From Fontibacterium medardense (GTDB lineage: Bacteria; Pseudomonadota; Alphaproteobacteria; Pelagibacterales; Pelagibacteraceae): a stretch of DNA of 64,000 nt. Shown one piece after another: positions 16,782 through 26,735 of this stretch; the first letter of the stretch is position 1, and each line of letters opens with the position of its first letter. The stretch lies in the NCBI GenBank assembly GCA_965235075.1, contig OZ249404.1, positions 682,001-746,000 on the forward strand, given 5' to 3'. The translations under genes were made by a program, and so were the position numbers. The notes beneath the pieces are model-generated. The model saw only the letters and a list, made by a program, of their open reading frames with translations. It was not told where the DNA came from and did no database searches.

Positions 16782-19700
16782 AAGAAAAGATATAAAATCA
16801 ATTTTAGTTATTGGAGCAGGACCTATTATTATTGGTCAAGCATGCGAATTTGATTATTCAGGAACGCAAGCATGTAAAGCACTAAGATCTGATGGTTATA
16901 GAATTATTTTAATTAACTCAAATCCAGCAACAATTATGACTGACCCTGATGTTGCTGATAAAACTTATATTGAGCCTATTACCACTGAAATTATTGAAGA
17001 AATTATCAAAAAAGAAAAACCTGATGCAATACTGCCAACTATGGGAGGTCAAACTGCACTTAATGCTGCTATGGCACTTAAGAAGGAAGGAATTTTAAAA
17101 AAATATAACATTGAATTAATAGGTGCCAATTCTGAAGCAATAGAAAATGCTGAGGACAGAGAAAAATTTAAAAAAAATATGACCGACATTGGTCTTGAGT
17201 GTGCAAAATCTATGATTTGTAGATCAATTGAAGATGCAAAAAAAAGTTTAAAATCAATTGGCCTGCCAGCAATTATCAGGCCTTCTTTTACTCTTGGTGG
17301 ATCTGGCGGTGGAATTGCTTATACTGAAGAAGAGTACTTAAAAATTATAGCAAATGGCCTCGATCTTTCTCCAACAAAAGAAGTTTTAATAGAAGAATCT
17401 TTGTTAGGTTGGAAAGAATTTGAAATGGAAGTAGTTAGGGACAAAAACGATAACTGTATAATTATTTGCTCCATCGAAAATGTTGATCCAATGGGAATTC
17501 ATACGGGTGACTCTATTACTGTAGCTCCTGCATTAACTTTGACTGATAAAGAATATCAGATCATGAGAGATGCTTCTTTTAAATGTATTAGAAAAATTGG
17601 AGTTGAAACGGGAGGTTCTAACGTTCAATTCGCAATCAATCCAAAAAATGGAAGAATGATTATTATTGAGATGAATCCAAGGGTTTCTAGATCTTCTGCG
17701 CTAGCTTCAAAAGCAACTGGGTTTCCAATAGCAAAGGTAGCCGCAAAACTTGCTGTAGGTTACACTTTGGATGAATTAAAGAATGAAATCACGGGAACAA
17801 CGCCTGCCTCATTCGAACCAACTATAGATTATGTTGTAACTAAAATTCCAAGATTTGCATTTGAAAAATTCAAAAATACTGAGGCAATACTTGGAACGGC
17901 AATGAAGTCTGTTGGTGAAGTAATGTCTATTGGAGGTAACTTTAAAGAATCCGTTCAAAAAGCATTGGGTTCATTAGAGATTGGACTTGATGGCTTTGAT
18001 CAAAACGAAGAAATAAATATGCAAGATTTAAAGAAAAAACTCATAGAAAGAACTCCTCAAAAAATACTTTATGTAGCAGAGGCTTTTAGGAGAAATCTAA
18101 AACTAGACGAGATCTATGAAATGACAAAAATAGATAAATGGTTTTTGGAACAAATACTGGAACTGGTTAATGTAGAAACTCAAATTAAAGATGAGGATGT
18201 TTTAAATAATAAAGAAAAACTCCAATATATTAAATCAATAGGTTTTTCAGATAGAAAAATTGCAAAGATTTTAAAAATAAAAAGTAATGATGTAAGGTCA
18301 GCTAGGAATAAATTTAAAATTCACCCTATATATAAAAAAATTGATACATGCGCTGGAGAATTTGAATCTAAAACTCCTTATATGTATTCTACTTATGGAA
18401 GTAGCGATCTAAGTGCTTGTGAGTCTGAGCCAACAAATAAAAAAAAGGTTATTATTCTAGGTAGCGGACCAAACAGAATAGGACAAGGAGTAGAATTTGA
18501 TTACTGCTGTTGTCAGGCAAGTTACGCATTAAAAGAGGTTAATTATGAAACCATCATGATTAACTGTAATCCAGAAACAGTCTCAACCGATTATGATACA
18601 AGTGATAGGTTATATTTTGAGCCTTTGACTGAGGAGCATGTAATTGAAATTATTAATAAAGAAAAAAGTAACGGCTCTCTTTTTGGTGTTATAGTTCAGT
18701 TTGGAGGACAAACACCATTAAAACTTGCAAAATTTATTCATGAAAACAATATTCCAATCTTAGGTACTCAACTTGAATCTATTGATCTTGCTGAAGATAG
18801 AGAAAAATTTAAAAATTTTGTAATCAAAGAAGAGTTACTACAAGCAGAAAGTGGGCTTGCAAGATCTGAATCTGAAGCAATTGAAATTGCAAAAAAAATA
18901 AATTTCCCAATAGTAATAAGGCCTTCTTATGTTTTAGGCGGTAGAGCTATGGAGATTGTATACGATGAAGATCATCTTAAAAAATATATAAAAGAAGCAG
19001 TTAAAGTTTCAGGAAAAGAACCTGTTCTAATAGATAAATTTATTAACGATGCAATTGAAGTTGATGTGGATGCTATTTGCGATGGCAAAGATGTTTTTAT
19101 TGCAGGGATAATGGAACATATTGAAGAGGCAGGAATTCATTCTGGAGATTCTGCATGTTGCATTCCTCCATATTCATTAAAGCAAAATGTTATTGATGAA
19201 ATATCAAAACAAACAAAGAAAATTGCTTTTGGTTTAAGGGTATTAGGACTTTTAAATATTCAATTTGCTGTAAAAGATGATCGAGTTTATGTCTTAGAAG
19301 TAAATCCAAGAGCTAGCAGAACTGTACCTTTTGTAGCAAAATCTATTGGGGTTCCTGTTGCAAAAATTGCAACAAAAGTAATGACGGGTTTAAAATTAAA
19401 AGATCTAAATTTAAATAAGAAAAATCATAAATTATATTCTGTTAAAGAAGCTGTATTTCCTTTTAACAAATTTCCAAATGTGGACACTTTGTTGGGACCT
19501 GAGATGAAATCAACTGGTGAGGTTATGGGAATTGATAAAACATTTGGTCTTGCTTTTGCAAAAAGTCAATTTGCAACTGGCAACAAAATTCCAAAATCTG
19601 GCATAGCTTTCTTGTCGGTAAAAAAAGATGACAGAAAATATATTTTGAAAATTGCACAAGAACTTAAAAAATTAGGATTTGATATCCTTGGAACTTCTGG

Positions 19701-19989
19701 AACTTCTGATTTTTTAAATTCATTAGGAGTTGAATGTAAAAAAATTAATAAAGTTATGGAAGGAAAACCTCATATTGAAGAGTCGCTTAATGAAAAGAAA
19801 ATTTCTTTAGTTATAAATACCTCACAAGGAAAACAATCTATAAAGGACTCTTTTTCTCTTAGAAGAGCAGCTCTTACGAGTGGTACTCCTTACTACACAA
19901 CTATTGCTGGGGCCAATGCAATTACTGAGGCTATTAAATCTTTAAAAAATTCTAAATTTGAAGTTCTTGCTTTGCAGGATATAAATTAA
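16774..19989 (+). CDS. carB: Carbamoyl-phosphate synthase large subunit CarB
   Basis: Large synthase subunit that makes carbamoyl phosphate from bicarbonate, ammonia and two ATP. The 1071 aa length is standard. It contains the two duplicated ATP-grasp halves: the first starts SILVIGAGPIIIGQACEFDYSG (broken here at 20) with a matching GSGPNRIGQGVEFDY in the second half near residue 565. Each half has the PSFTLGGSGG or PSYVLGGRAM ATP-grasp signature. The C-terminal MGS-like allosteric domain (about 935-1071) begins near GIAFLSVKKDDR. It overlaps carA by 8 bases and its stop overlaps that of the convergent gene by 4. Confidence 0.97.
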   Translation: MPKRKDIKSILVIGAGPIIIGQACEFDYSGTQACKALRSDGYRIILINSNPATIMTDPDVADKTYIEPITTEIIEEIIKKEKPDAILPTMGGQTALNAAMALKKEGILKKYNIELIGANSEAIENAEDREKFKKNMTDIGLECAKSMICRSIEDAKKSLKSIGLPAIIRPSFTLGGSGGGIAYTEEEYLKIIANGLDLSPTKEVLIEESLLGWKEFEMEVVRDKNDNCIIICSIENVDPMGIHTGDSITVAPALTLTDKEYQIMRDASFKCIRKIGVETGGSNVQFAINPKNGRMIIIEMNPRVSRSSALASKATGFPIAKVAAKLAVGYTLDELKNEITGTTPASFEPTIDYVVTKIPRFAFEKFKNTEAILGTAMKSVGEVMSIGGNFKESVQKALGSLEIGLDGFDQNEEINMQDLKKKLIERTPQKILYVAEAFRRNLKLDEIYEMTKIDKWFLEQILELVNVETQIKDEDVLNNKEKLQYIKSIGFSDRKIAKILKIKSNDVRSARNKFKIHPIYKKIDTCAGEFESKTPYMYSTYGSSDLSACESEPTNKKKVIILGSGPNRIGQGVEFDYCCCQASYALKEVNYETIMINCNPETVSTDYDTSDRLYFEPLTEEHVIEIINKEKSNGSLFGVIVQFGGQTPLKLAKFIHENNIPILGTQLESIDLAEDREKFKNFVIKEELLQAESGLARSESEAIEIAKKINFPIVIRPSYVLGGRAMEIVYDEDHLKKYIKEAVKVSGKEPVLIDKFINDAIEVDVDAICDGKDVFIAGIMEHIEEAGIHSGDSACCIPPYSLKQNVIDEISKQTKKIAFGLRVLGLLNIQFAVKDDRVYVLEVNPRASRTVPFVAKSIGVPVAKIATKVMTGLKLKDLNLNKKNHKLYSVKEAVFPFNKFPNVDTLLGPEMKSTGEVMGIDKTFGLAFAKSQFATGNKIPKSGIAFLSVKKDDRKYILKIAQELKKLGFDILGTSGTSDFLNSLGVECKKINKVMEGKPHIEESLNEKKISLVINTSQGKQSIKDSFSLRRAALTSGTPYYTTIAGANAITEAIKSLKNSKFEVLALQDIN

Positions 19990-20642
19990 TTAACTTTCCA
20001 ATCAGTTTCGAAAGTTACATAATTTACTTGCAGACATCTTCTGTCCTTTTTGATCTCTTTTTTCTCTAATCCATGCCAAGTGTCAGGACCGCTTGTAAAA
20101 ACATATCCATAATTATTTTTATAAGGAACGGTTTTTACTAACTTTAAATTCTTATCATAGAAATCCGTGCCCAACTCTTCAGATTCATAATTATCTGGAT
20201 TTGCAAATAGCAGGCAGGACATTAATTTTTCTTTAATGTCACAATGGGGTTTTAGCCAAAAACCAACTCTATCAGCTATGATTTCAACTCGCACATAAGC
20301 TTTGCTTAAATCTTTTTTGATTTTTGAACCAACATATTTAGCTGTTTCCATCTTACATAATTCATCGATAAATTTTTTTAAATGCGGATAGTCTTTATAA
20401 TTATCCTTTGTAACAAACTCTCTTATCTTTCCTGCTTTTCCACCAGTTGGATCTCCAGATCTATATGCACCTGCACCTCCATCTACTGCTCTAGTGCCAT
20501 CAAAATCAATTTTAATTTCCGGAACCTTTGCTTCGCAAATTTCTTTTATTTGCCCATCAGTTAATGGTTCTGTTAACTCCCAGTGATCAAATGGATAGTT
20601 TGAATAAGCTGACTTATTTTGAAATGATTTTAAAAAACTCAT
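19986..20642 (-). CDS. 2OG-Fe(II) oxygenase-like protein, function unknown
   Basis: A 218 aa protein with no obvious membrane segment. The C-terminal half reads like a 2-oxoglutarate/Fe(II) dioxygenase double-stranded beta helix: KPHCDIKEKLMSCLLF offers the metal-binding H-x-D, GTDFYDKN lies in the middle, and TWHGLEKK offers the distal His, with the 2OG-binding Arg about ten residues later (DRRCLQVNYV). The N-terminal part has a Gly-rich GGAGAYRSGDPTGG stretch. Substrate unknown; sugar, small-molecule or protein hydroxylation are all possible. It is 5 bases from an ELM1-family gene on the same strand, so the two are probably co-expressed. Confidence 0.7.
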   Translation of the reverse strand: MSFLKSFQNKSAYSNYPFDHWELTEPLTDGQIKEICEAKVPEIKIDFDGTRAVDGGAGAYRSGDPTGGKAGKIREFVTKDNYKDYPHLKKFIDELCKMETAKYVGSKIKKDLSKAYVRVEIIADRVGFWLKPHCDIKEKLMSCLLFANPDNYESEELGTDFYDKNLKLVKTVPYKNNYGYVFTSGPDTWHGLEKKEIKKDRRCLQVNYVTFETDWKVN

Positions 20643-20647
20643 TAATA

Positions 20648-21592
20648 TTAATTTAACCTTTCTTTTATTATTCTCGCAATACGTTTTGTCTCATCTAATT
20701 CGGGATAACTCCAATTATCAGTATTTTCTCCCAAAAATTTAATAATTCCCTTCTCTCTAAAACTATTAAGAAAATACTCAAACCTATTATTTCTTCTCTT
20801 TGCCTTCATTTTAGCCACAAATATTGGCTTTTGTGTGACCGCACACTCAGAAACCATTGAAGTAGAATCGCAAGTTACAATTATTGTTTTGGATAACTTA
20901 AGAGCTGCTAAATAAAATTCTTTACTGACAAAATCAATAATAACCGCTGAATTTAAAAAAAACTTTTTAGCAAAATCAATAATATTGTCTGGTGTTCTTC
21001 TTGATCTAACAAGAATTAATTTAAAACCTTTGTTTAAAAAATGATCTTTTATTGATAAGAAAATATTTCCAAGATCAATCTCGTTAAAATCATAATACCT
21101 ATTGGGGCCTCCTAGGATTAAAGAAACAATCTTATCTTTTTCAGATAAATTATATTTTAAGAAAAAATTACTGCTATTATCGATTTCTTGTTTAGTAATA
21201 TAATGAAGGGCTCCAAACGTGCTTAATACGTTGCTTCCTTTTATTTGATCATGCTCGGGAGCAACAATTAAATCAAAATTTGAAAAATTGACTTTAGGGT
21301 TCTGAATATGAATATTGAATAAATTCTTATTATTTCTTTTTAAAAACAAAGAAGAAATAATACTATTTTTTCCGCATGAAATCAGAACCTGATTCTCTAT
21401 TTGATTTGGAATTTTTCCATCAATAACAGATTTGCTAACAGGTACTAAATTAATAGGAAAGTATCTCCATGGTTTTTTTAAATTTACAAAACAATGATTA
21501 AAATCTAATTTTAAAGCCTTTGCTAAACCTTCTACTTGGCTCACCATGCCATGAGCGCCTTCTGTTAATAATAATGCTTTAAAATATCTCAT
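20648..21592 (-). CDS. ELM1/GtrOC1-family (DUF1022) putative nucleoside-diphosphate-sugar-related protein
   Basis: A 314 aa protein matching the mitochondrial fission ELM1 family (DUF1022), which occurs in many alphaproteobacteria and in plants. Visible family features are the opening LLLTEGAHGMVSQVEGLAKAL, KPWRYFP, SCGKNSIISSLFLKR, HIQNPKVN, VAPEHDQIKG, a GGPNRYYDF motif after beta strand five, and ITCDSTSMVSECAVTQKPIFV near the C-terminus. The fold resembles glycosyltransferase B proteins. The biochemical function in bacteria is not established. Start ATG lies 48 bases from the divergent trxB start. A 2OG-oxygenase-like gene follows 5 bases downstream. Confidence 0.82.
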   Translation of the reverse strand: MRYFKALLLTEGAHGMVSQVEGLAKALKLDFNHCFVNLKKPWRYFPINLVPVSKSVIDGKIPNQIENQVLISCGKNSIISSLFLKRNNKNLFNIHIQNPKVNFSNFDLIVAPEHDQIKGSNVLSTFGALHYITKQEIDNSSNFFLKYNLSEKDKIVSLILGGPNRYYDFNEIDLGNIFLSIKDHFLNKGFKLILVRSRRTPDNIIDFAKKFFLNSAVIIDFVSKEFYLAALKLSKTIIVTCDSTSMVSECAVTQKPIFVAKMKAKRRNNRFEYFLNSFREKGIIKFLGENTDNWSYPELDETKRIARIIKERLN

Positions 21593-21639
21593 TGTTTAAA
21601 ATGATAATTAATTATAAGTATTATAAATTAAAATCTACA

Positions 21640-22581
21640 ATGAATGTCGATAAAATAAATAAAGTAATTATTATTGGGTCTGGTCCCGCCGGATATACAG
21701 CCGCAATTTATGCCGCAAGGGCAATGCTTGAACCAGTTTTAATTGCTGGTTCACAACCAGGTGGCCAGTTAACGATCACTACTGATGTTGAAAATTTCCC
21801 AGGATTTGCAGATGTAATTCAAGGTCCTTGGTTAATGGAACAAATGAAAGAACAGGCGCTAAAAGTTGGAACAAAATTCATTGAAGATCATATCTCTACA
21901 GTTAATTTTAATAAAAAACCTTTTGAAATAATTGGAGACTCCGGAACTCATTACTTTGCAGAAAGTATTATTATTTCAACTGGCGCACAGGCGAGATGGT
22001 TAAATTTAGATTCAGAGGAAAAGTATAAAGGATTTGGCGTTTCTGCTTGTGCAACTTGTGACGGTTTCTTTTATAAAAACAAAGATGTTGTTGTTGTAGG
22101 AGGAGGAAATTCTGCAGTTGAAGAATCTCTATTTCTTACAAATTTTGCAAAAAAAATAACACTTGTTCACAGAAAAGGTGAACTAAAGGCAGAAAAATTA
22201 TTACAAAAAAAATTGTTTTCGCATCCAAAAATCAATGTGATTTGGGATAGTGTTGTTTCAGAAATTGTTGGAACAGAAAACCCTAAAGGGGTAACTGCTG
22301 TTAAATTAAAAAATATCAAAACAAATACCATCACAGAAATTCAAACACATGGACTTTTTGTTGCAATCGGACATGACCCGGCAACAGCTTTGTTTAAAGG
22401 ACAAATTAATATGGATAGTAACGGCTATATAATAACTCAGCCAGACTCTACAAAGACTAATGTGCCAGGAGTATTTGCTGCAGGAGATGTAAAAGATAAA
22501 CTATATAGGCAAGCTGTTACAGCGGCTGGAATGGGATGTATGGCTGCTCTTGAGGCTGAAAGACATTTATCTAATCACTAA
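21640..22581 (+). CDS. trxB: Thioredoxin reductase TrxB
   Basis: FAD- and NADPH-dependent reductase of thioredoxin. The ATG at 21640 is chosen over the in-frame ATG at 21592, because homologues begin just before the FAD motif VIIIGSGPAGYTAAIYAARA and the upstream extension overlaps the divergent gene. The protein then has about 313 aa. The redox active site CATC (SACATCDGFFY), the NADPH motif VVVVGGGNSAVEESLFL and the C-terminal FAD motif GVFAAGDVKDK are all present. It faces aspC with a 2-base gap at the stops. Confidence 0.96.
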   Translation: MNVDKINKVIIIGSGPAGYTAAIYAARAMLEPVLIAGSQPGGQLTITTDVENFPGFADVIQGPWLMEQMKEQALKVGTKFIEDHISTVNFNKKPFEIIGDSGTHYFAESIIISTGAQARWLNLDSEEKYKGFGVSACATCDGFFYKNKDVVVVGGGNSAVEESLFLTNFAKKITLVHRKGELKAEKLLQKKLFSHPKINVIWDSVVSEIVGTENPKGVTAVKLKNIKTNTITEIQTHGLFVAIGHDPATALFKGQINMDSNGYIITQPDSTKTNVPGVFAAGDVKDKLYRQAVTAAGMGCMAALEAERHLSNH

Positions 22582-22583
22582 TA

Positions 22584-23804
22584 CTATTTTAGACTTTCGC
22601 AAAAACTTTTAATCTTTACTACGGCTTTTTCTAAAATTTGCATAGAGGTTGCATAAGAAATTCTAAAATAACCTTCTAATCCAAATGCTGACCCTTGAAC
22701 AATTGCAACGCCCGTCTCTTCTAATAAGTAAGTTGCAAAATCTGTATCATTTTTAATAATTTTTCCACTAGATGTTTTTTTATTCATTGTCTTTTTACAA
22801 TTAGGAAAAACATAAAATGCACCCTGAGGATTTACGCAGGTTAACCCATTAATATTATTTAGAGCATGGACAACAAAATCTCTTCTTTTTTTAAACTCTA
22901 AAGCTCTAGTGTTAATAAAACTTTGATCTCCATTAAGAGCTTCGACTGCAGCGGCTTGACTTATAGAAGATGGATTGGTCGTTGATTGAGATTGAATTTT
23001 CTGTATTCCTTTTATTAATTCTTTTGGACCAGCAGCATATCCAATTCTCCAGCCTGTCATTGCATAAGCTTTGCTCACTCCATTTATAACTATAGTTCTA
23101 TCTTTTAGAGCGTTATCAATTTCTAAAATGTTTACAAATTTTGGATCATTAGCACTTTTGACATCTTGATAAATAATATGCTCATAGATATCGTCTGTTA
23201 AAATGTTAACGTGTTTATGTTTTTTTAAAACCTTAGCTAATTCAGTTAACTCTGATCTTGAGTAACACATTCCAGTAGGATTGGCTGGAGAATTTAAAAT
23301 AAACCACTTTGTCTTGTTTGTTATTAATTTTTCAAGTTGTTCTGCAGAAATCTTAAAATCACTTTGTTCGTCACACTCTACAAACTTTGGAGTTCCTCCA
23401 GCTAATAAAACTATATCAGGATATGAAACCCAATATGGCGCTGGAATAATAACTTCATCTCCAGGATTAATAGTTGCAAGAATGCAGTTATAAATTACCT
23501 GCTTACCGCCTGTTCCAACTGTAATATTTTCTACATCAAAACTTAAATTATTCTCTCTTTTAAATTTATTAACAATTGCTTTCTTTAACTCTGGAGTCCC
23601 ATCAACGGCCGTATATTTTGTTTGGCCTTCTTTAATAGCTTTAATTGCAGCAGCTTTTATATTATCTGGGGTGTCAAAATCTGGTTCTCCCGAAGCTAAA
23701 GCTATTACTTCTTTTCCACTTTCTTTTAACAGTCTAGCTTTCTGAGTAATTGCAATTGTAGGAGATTCTTTTATTCTCGATAAAGAAGTTGATAGTATAG
23801 ACAT
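22584..23804 (-). CDS. aspC: Pyridoxal-phosphate aspartate aminotransferase (class I)
   Basis: Class I/II aminotransferase of the alphaproteobacterial AatA type, moving the amino group between aspartate and 2-oxoglutarate, perhaps with aromatic or prephenate activity. The 406 aa protein has EVIALASGEPDFDTPDNIK, TVGTGGKQVIYN, IIPAPYWVSYPD, FILNSPANPTG, and the PLP-binding lysine in the motif VSKAYAMTGWRIGYAAG. These match bacterial 1-beta-type enzymes. It is transcribed towards trxB and starts 23 bases from uvrB on the opposite strand. Exact substrate range is inferred. Confidence 0.92.
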   Translation of the reverse strand: MSILSTSLSRIKESPTIAITQKARLLKESGKEVIALASGEPDFDTPDNIKAAAIKAIKEGQTKYTAVDGTPELKKAIVNKFKRENNLSFDVENITVGTGGKQVIYNCILATINPGDEVIIPAPYWVSYPDIVLLAGGTPKFVECDEQSDFKISAEQLEKLITNKTKWFILNSPANPTGMCYSRSELTELAKVLKKHKHVNILTDDIYEHIIYQDVKSANDPKFVNILEIDNALKDRTIVINGVSKAYAMTGWRIGYAAGPKELIKGIQKIQSQSTTNPSSISQAAAVEALNGDQSFINTRALEFKKRRDFVVHALNNINGLTCVNPQGAFYVFPNCKKTMNKKTSSGKIIKNDTDFATYLLEETGVAIVQGSAFGLEGYFRISYATSMQILEKAVVKIKSFCESLK

Positions 23805-23827
23805 TTAAATTAATTATATTTTGGAAT

Positions 23828-25978
23828 ATGCAAAATCTTTCGGAAACTAATATATTAGAAAAATCAAATGCGAAAGAACTTTCTTCAAAAAAATTAGAAG
23901 GTGGAAAAAAATTTCAACTAATAACTGAATACACTCCTGCAGGTGACCAGCCAAAGGCTATTTCTTTTTTAAAAACAGAAATATTAAACAACAAAAAAAA
24001 TCAAGTTTTGCTTGGCGTGACTGGTTCTGGAAAAACTTTTACAATGGCCAAAATCATCGAAGAACTAAATCGCCCGGCTTTAATTCTTGCACCAAATAAA
24101 ACTTTAGCTGCCCAATTATATGGTGAAATGAAAAATTTTTTCCCTAATAACGCCGTTGAATATTTCGTTTCTTATTATGACTACTATACTCCAGAAGCTT
24201 ACGTTCCAAGATCGGATACTTATATAGAAAAAGAAGCTTCCATTAATGAACAGATAGATAGAATGAGACATTCGGCTACCAGATCTCTCTTAGAAAGAGA
24301 TGATGTCATTATTGTTTCAAGCGTGTCTTGTATTTACGGATTAGGATCTGTGGACTCTTACAGTAAAATGACTTTGATTTTTAAAAAAAATGAAAGCTAT
24401 GAAAGAGATAAAATTATTAAAGGGCTTGTTGAGCTTCAATACAAAAGAAATGATCAAAATTTTCATAGAGGAACTTTTAGGGTTAGAGGAGAGAATATAG
24501 AAGTTTTTCCATCTCATTATGAAGATGAGGCATGGAGAATTACAATTGAAGATAATAAAATAACTCAGATAAAGTCCTTTGATCCACTGACTGGAGCTGA
24601 CAATAAAGAAATTAATTTAATAAAATTATATGGAAATAGTCACTATATCACACCTAGACCAACAGTAGAAAAAGCAATTAAAGAAATAAAAAAAGAATTA
24701 ATTGTTACTTTAGAAAAATTTAGAAATGAAAAGAAACTTTTAGAAGCACAAAGATTAGAGGAAAGGACTAGATATGATCTTGAAATGATTGAAGCCACAG
24801 GGAGTTGCGCTGGAATAGAAAATTATTCCAGATTTTTATCTGGAAGAAATCCTGGTGAACCACCTCCAACATTATTCGAATATCTTCCTGACAATTGTTT
24901 AGTATTTGTTGATGAAAGCCACGTCACTATTCCTCAGTTAAACGGAATGTACAAAGGAGACTATACGAGAAAAAAAACTTTATCCGATTATGGCTTTAGA
25001 CTTCCTTCTTGTATGGATAATAGACCATTAAAATTTGAAGAATGGGATATGATGAGACCTCAAACAATTTTTGTTTCTGCAACGCCAAGTGAATGGGAAT
25101 TAAATCAAAGCAAAGGGGTTTTTGCTGAACAAATTATAAGACCAACTGGACTAATAGATCCTCCAATTTTTATCAGACCAGCCAAAAATCAAGTGGATGA
25201 TTTACTTAATGAATGCATTACCGTCACAAAAAATAATCAAAGAATACTTGTTACTACGCTTACAAAAAAAATGGCTGAAGATTTGACTGAGTATCTCGAT
25301 GAGAATGGAATTAAGGTCCGTTATATGCATTCTGATATTGATACACTTGAAAGAATAGAAATTATAAGAGACTTAAGACTTGGAGTATTTGATGTTTTGA
25401 TTGGTATTAATCTTTTAAGAGAAGGATTGGATATACCGGAGTGTGCTCTTGTTGCAATTTTAGATGCCGATAAAGAAGGCTTCTTAAGATCTGAAAGATC
25501 TTTAATACAAACTACAGGTAGAGCAGCTAGAAATGTTGATGGTAAAGTTATTTTGTACGCAGATAAAGAAACGGAAAGTATTAAAAAAGCTATCAATGAA
25601 ACTAACAGAAGAAGAACTAAACAAATTGATTATAACAAAAGAAATAAAATAACTGCTCAATCCATCAAATCAAAAATTAATGACATTTTGGAAGGGGTTT
25701 TTGAAAAAGATTATGTCACTTTTGATAATGACATCCCTATTGGTGATAATCTTAAAAAACATTTAAAAATGCTTGAAAAAGAAATGAAAAAAGCTGCTGA
25801 CAACTTAGAATTTGAACAAGCGGCAAAAATAAGAGATGAAATAAGAAAACTACAAGAAAGAGAATTAGAAATTAATATGAGTAGTAAAATTAAAGTTTAT
25901 AACGATGATGTAAAAAAAGAATTAATAGGGAGATCAACGCAGGGCAAGGCTGGGATGATTGCGAAAAAAAAGAGGTAA
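23828..25978 (+). CDS. uvrB: Excinuclease ABC subunit UvrB
   Basis: Damage-verification helicase of nucleotide excision repair that loads UvrC. The 716 aa protein has Walker A GVTGSGKT (about residues 63-70), the beta-hairpin tip YYDYYTPEAYVPRSD used for strand separation, the DExH-like box FVDESHV, helicase motifs V and VI (GINLLREGLDIPE, QTTGRAARN) and the C-terminal UVR domain that binds UvrC (LEKEMKKAADNLEFEQAAKIRDE). An N-terminal extension of about 30 aa precedes the core. uvrC lies 1.1 kb downstream on the same strand. Confidence 0.97.
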   Translation: MQNLSETNILEKSNAKELSSKKLEGGKKFQLITEYTPAGDQPKAISFLKTEILNNKKNQVLLGVTGSGKTFTMAKIIEELNRPALILAPNKTLAAQLYGEMKNFFPNNAVEYFVSYYDYYTPEAYVPRSDTYIEKEASINEQIDRMRHSATRSLLERDDVIIVSSVSCIYGLGSVDSYSKMTLIFKKNESYERDKIIKGLVELQYKRNDQNFHRGTFRVRGENIEVFPSHYEDEAWRITIEDNKITQIKSFDPLTGADNKEINLIKLYGNSHYITPRPTVEKAIKEIKKELIVTLEKFRNEKKLLEAQRLEERTRYDLEMIEATGSCAGIENYSRFLSGRNPGEPPPTLFEYLPDNCLVFVDESHVTIPQLNGMYKGDYTRKKTLSDYGFRLPSCMDNRPLKFEEWDMMRPQTIFVSATPSEWELNQSKGVFAEQIIRPTGLIDPPIFIRPAKNQVDDLLNECITVTKNNQRILVTTLTKKMAEDLTEYLDENGIKVRYMHSDIDTLERIEIIRDLRLGVFDVLIGINLLREGLDIPECALVAILDADKEGFLRSERSLIQTTGRAARNVDGKVILYADKETESIKKAINETNRRRTKQIDYNKRNKITAQSIKSKINDILEGVFEKDYVTFDNDIPIGDNLKKHLKMLEKEMKKAADNLEFEQAAKIRDEIRKLQERELEINMSSKIKVYNDDVKKELIGRSTQGKAGMIAKKKR

Positions 25979-25979
25979 A

Positions 25980-26735
25980 ATGAATAAAAGTATTTTAATT
26001 ACAGGATCCTCTCAAAGAATTGGTAAAGAACTATGTTTATATTTCGCAAAAATGAGTTGGAATATTGCGATTCATTTTAATAAATCAAAAAAACAAGCCA
26101 ATATTCTTAAAAGGGAAATAGAAAGATACGGAGTAGAATGTATTTGCATTCAAGGTAATCTTTTAAATACAAAAACAATAAAAAAAATAATCACGACTGC
26201 AAATAAAAAATTAGGAAATATTAATTGCATAATAAATAACGCTTCTATTTTTAATAATGATGATATTCTAAATTTTAATGAAAAAAGTTGGAATGATCAT
26301 ATAAAAATTAATCTTTTAGCACCTGCTACCTTTATTAAAGAATTTTCTAAAATTAAAAATCTATCTAAAAATAAATCTATTATAAATATTCTAGATCAAA
26401 GAATATTTAAACTAACGCCATATTTCTTTTCGTACACTATTAGCAAAACAGGTTTGCATACAATAACAAAAACTGCAGCCATGAAATTAGCACCAGCAAT
26501 TAGAGTTAATGCGATTGCTCCCGGTCCCGTCCTTAAAAACAAAAGGCAAACTCAAAAACATTTTAGCAAACAATCAAAAAATACTTTGCTTGGTAAGGCT
26601 GTTAAAATTGAAGACATATGCAAAACTGCATATCTATTAGCAAATAGCGAAACAATTACTGGTCAAGTCATTGCCGTAGATAGTGGACAAAGTCTTAATT
26701 GGAAAACTCCAGATATCATTGGAACCAATGAATAA
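25980..26735 (+). CDS. Short-chain dehydrogenase, pteridine reductase (PTR1/FolM) type
   Basis: NAD(P)H-dependent short-chain reductase of about 251 aa. I take the ATG at 25980, 1 base after the uvrB stop, because the Rossmann strand begins MNKSILITGSSQRIG; an in-frame ATG at 25959 is inside uvrB. The NADPH loop GSSQRIG keeps the Arg seen in pteridine reductases. The catalytic set is Asp139, Tyr152 and Lys156 (LDQR and SYTISK); an Asp replaces the usual SDR Ser at exactly the PTR1 spacing. It overlaps the start of folB by 8 bases, supporting a dihydropterin or dihydrofolate reductase role. Confidence 0.8.
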   Translation: MNKSILITGSSQRIGKELCLYFAKMSWNIAIHFNKSKKQANILKREIERYGVECICIQGNLLNTKTIKKIITTANKKLGNINCIINNASIFNNDDILNFNEKSWNDHIKINLLAPATFIKEFSKIKNLSKNKSIINILDQRIFKLTPYFFSYTISKTGLHTITKTAAMKLAPAIRVNAIAPGPVLKNKRQTQKHFSKQSKNTLLGKAVKIEDICKTAYLLANSETITGQVIAVDSGQSLNWKTPDIIGTNE

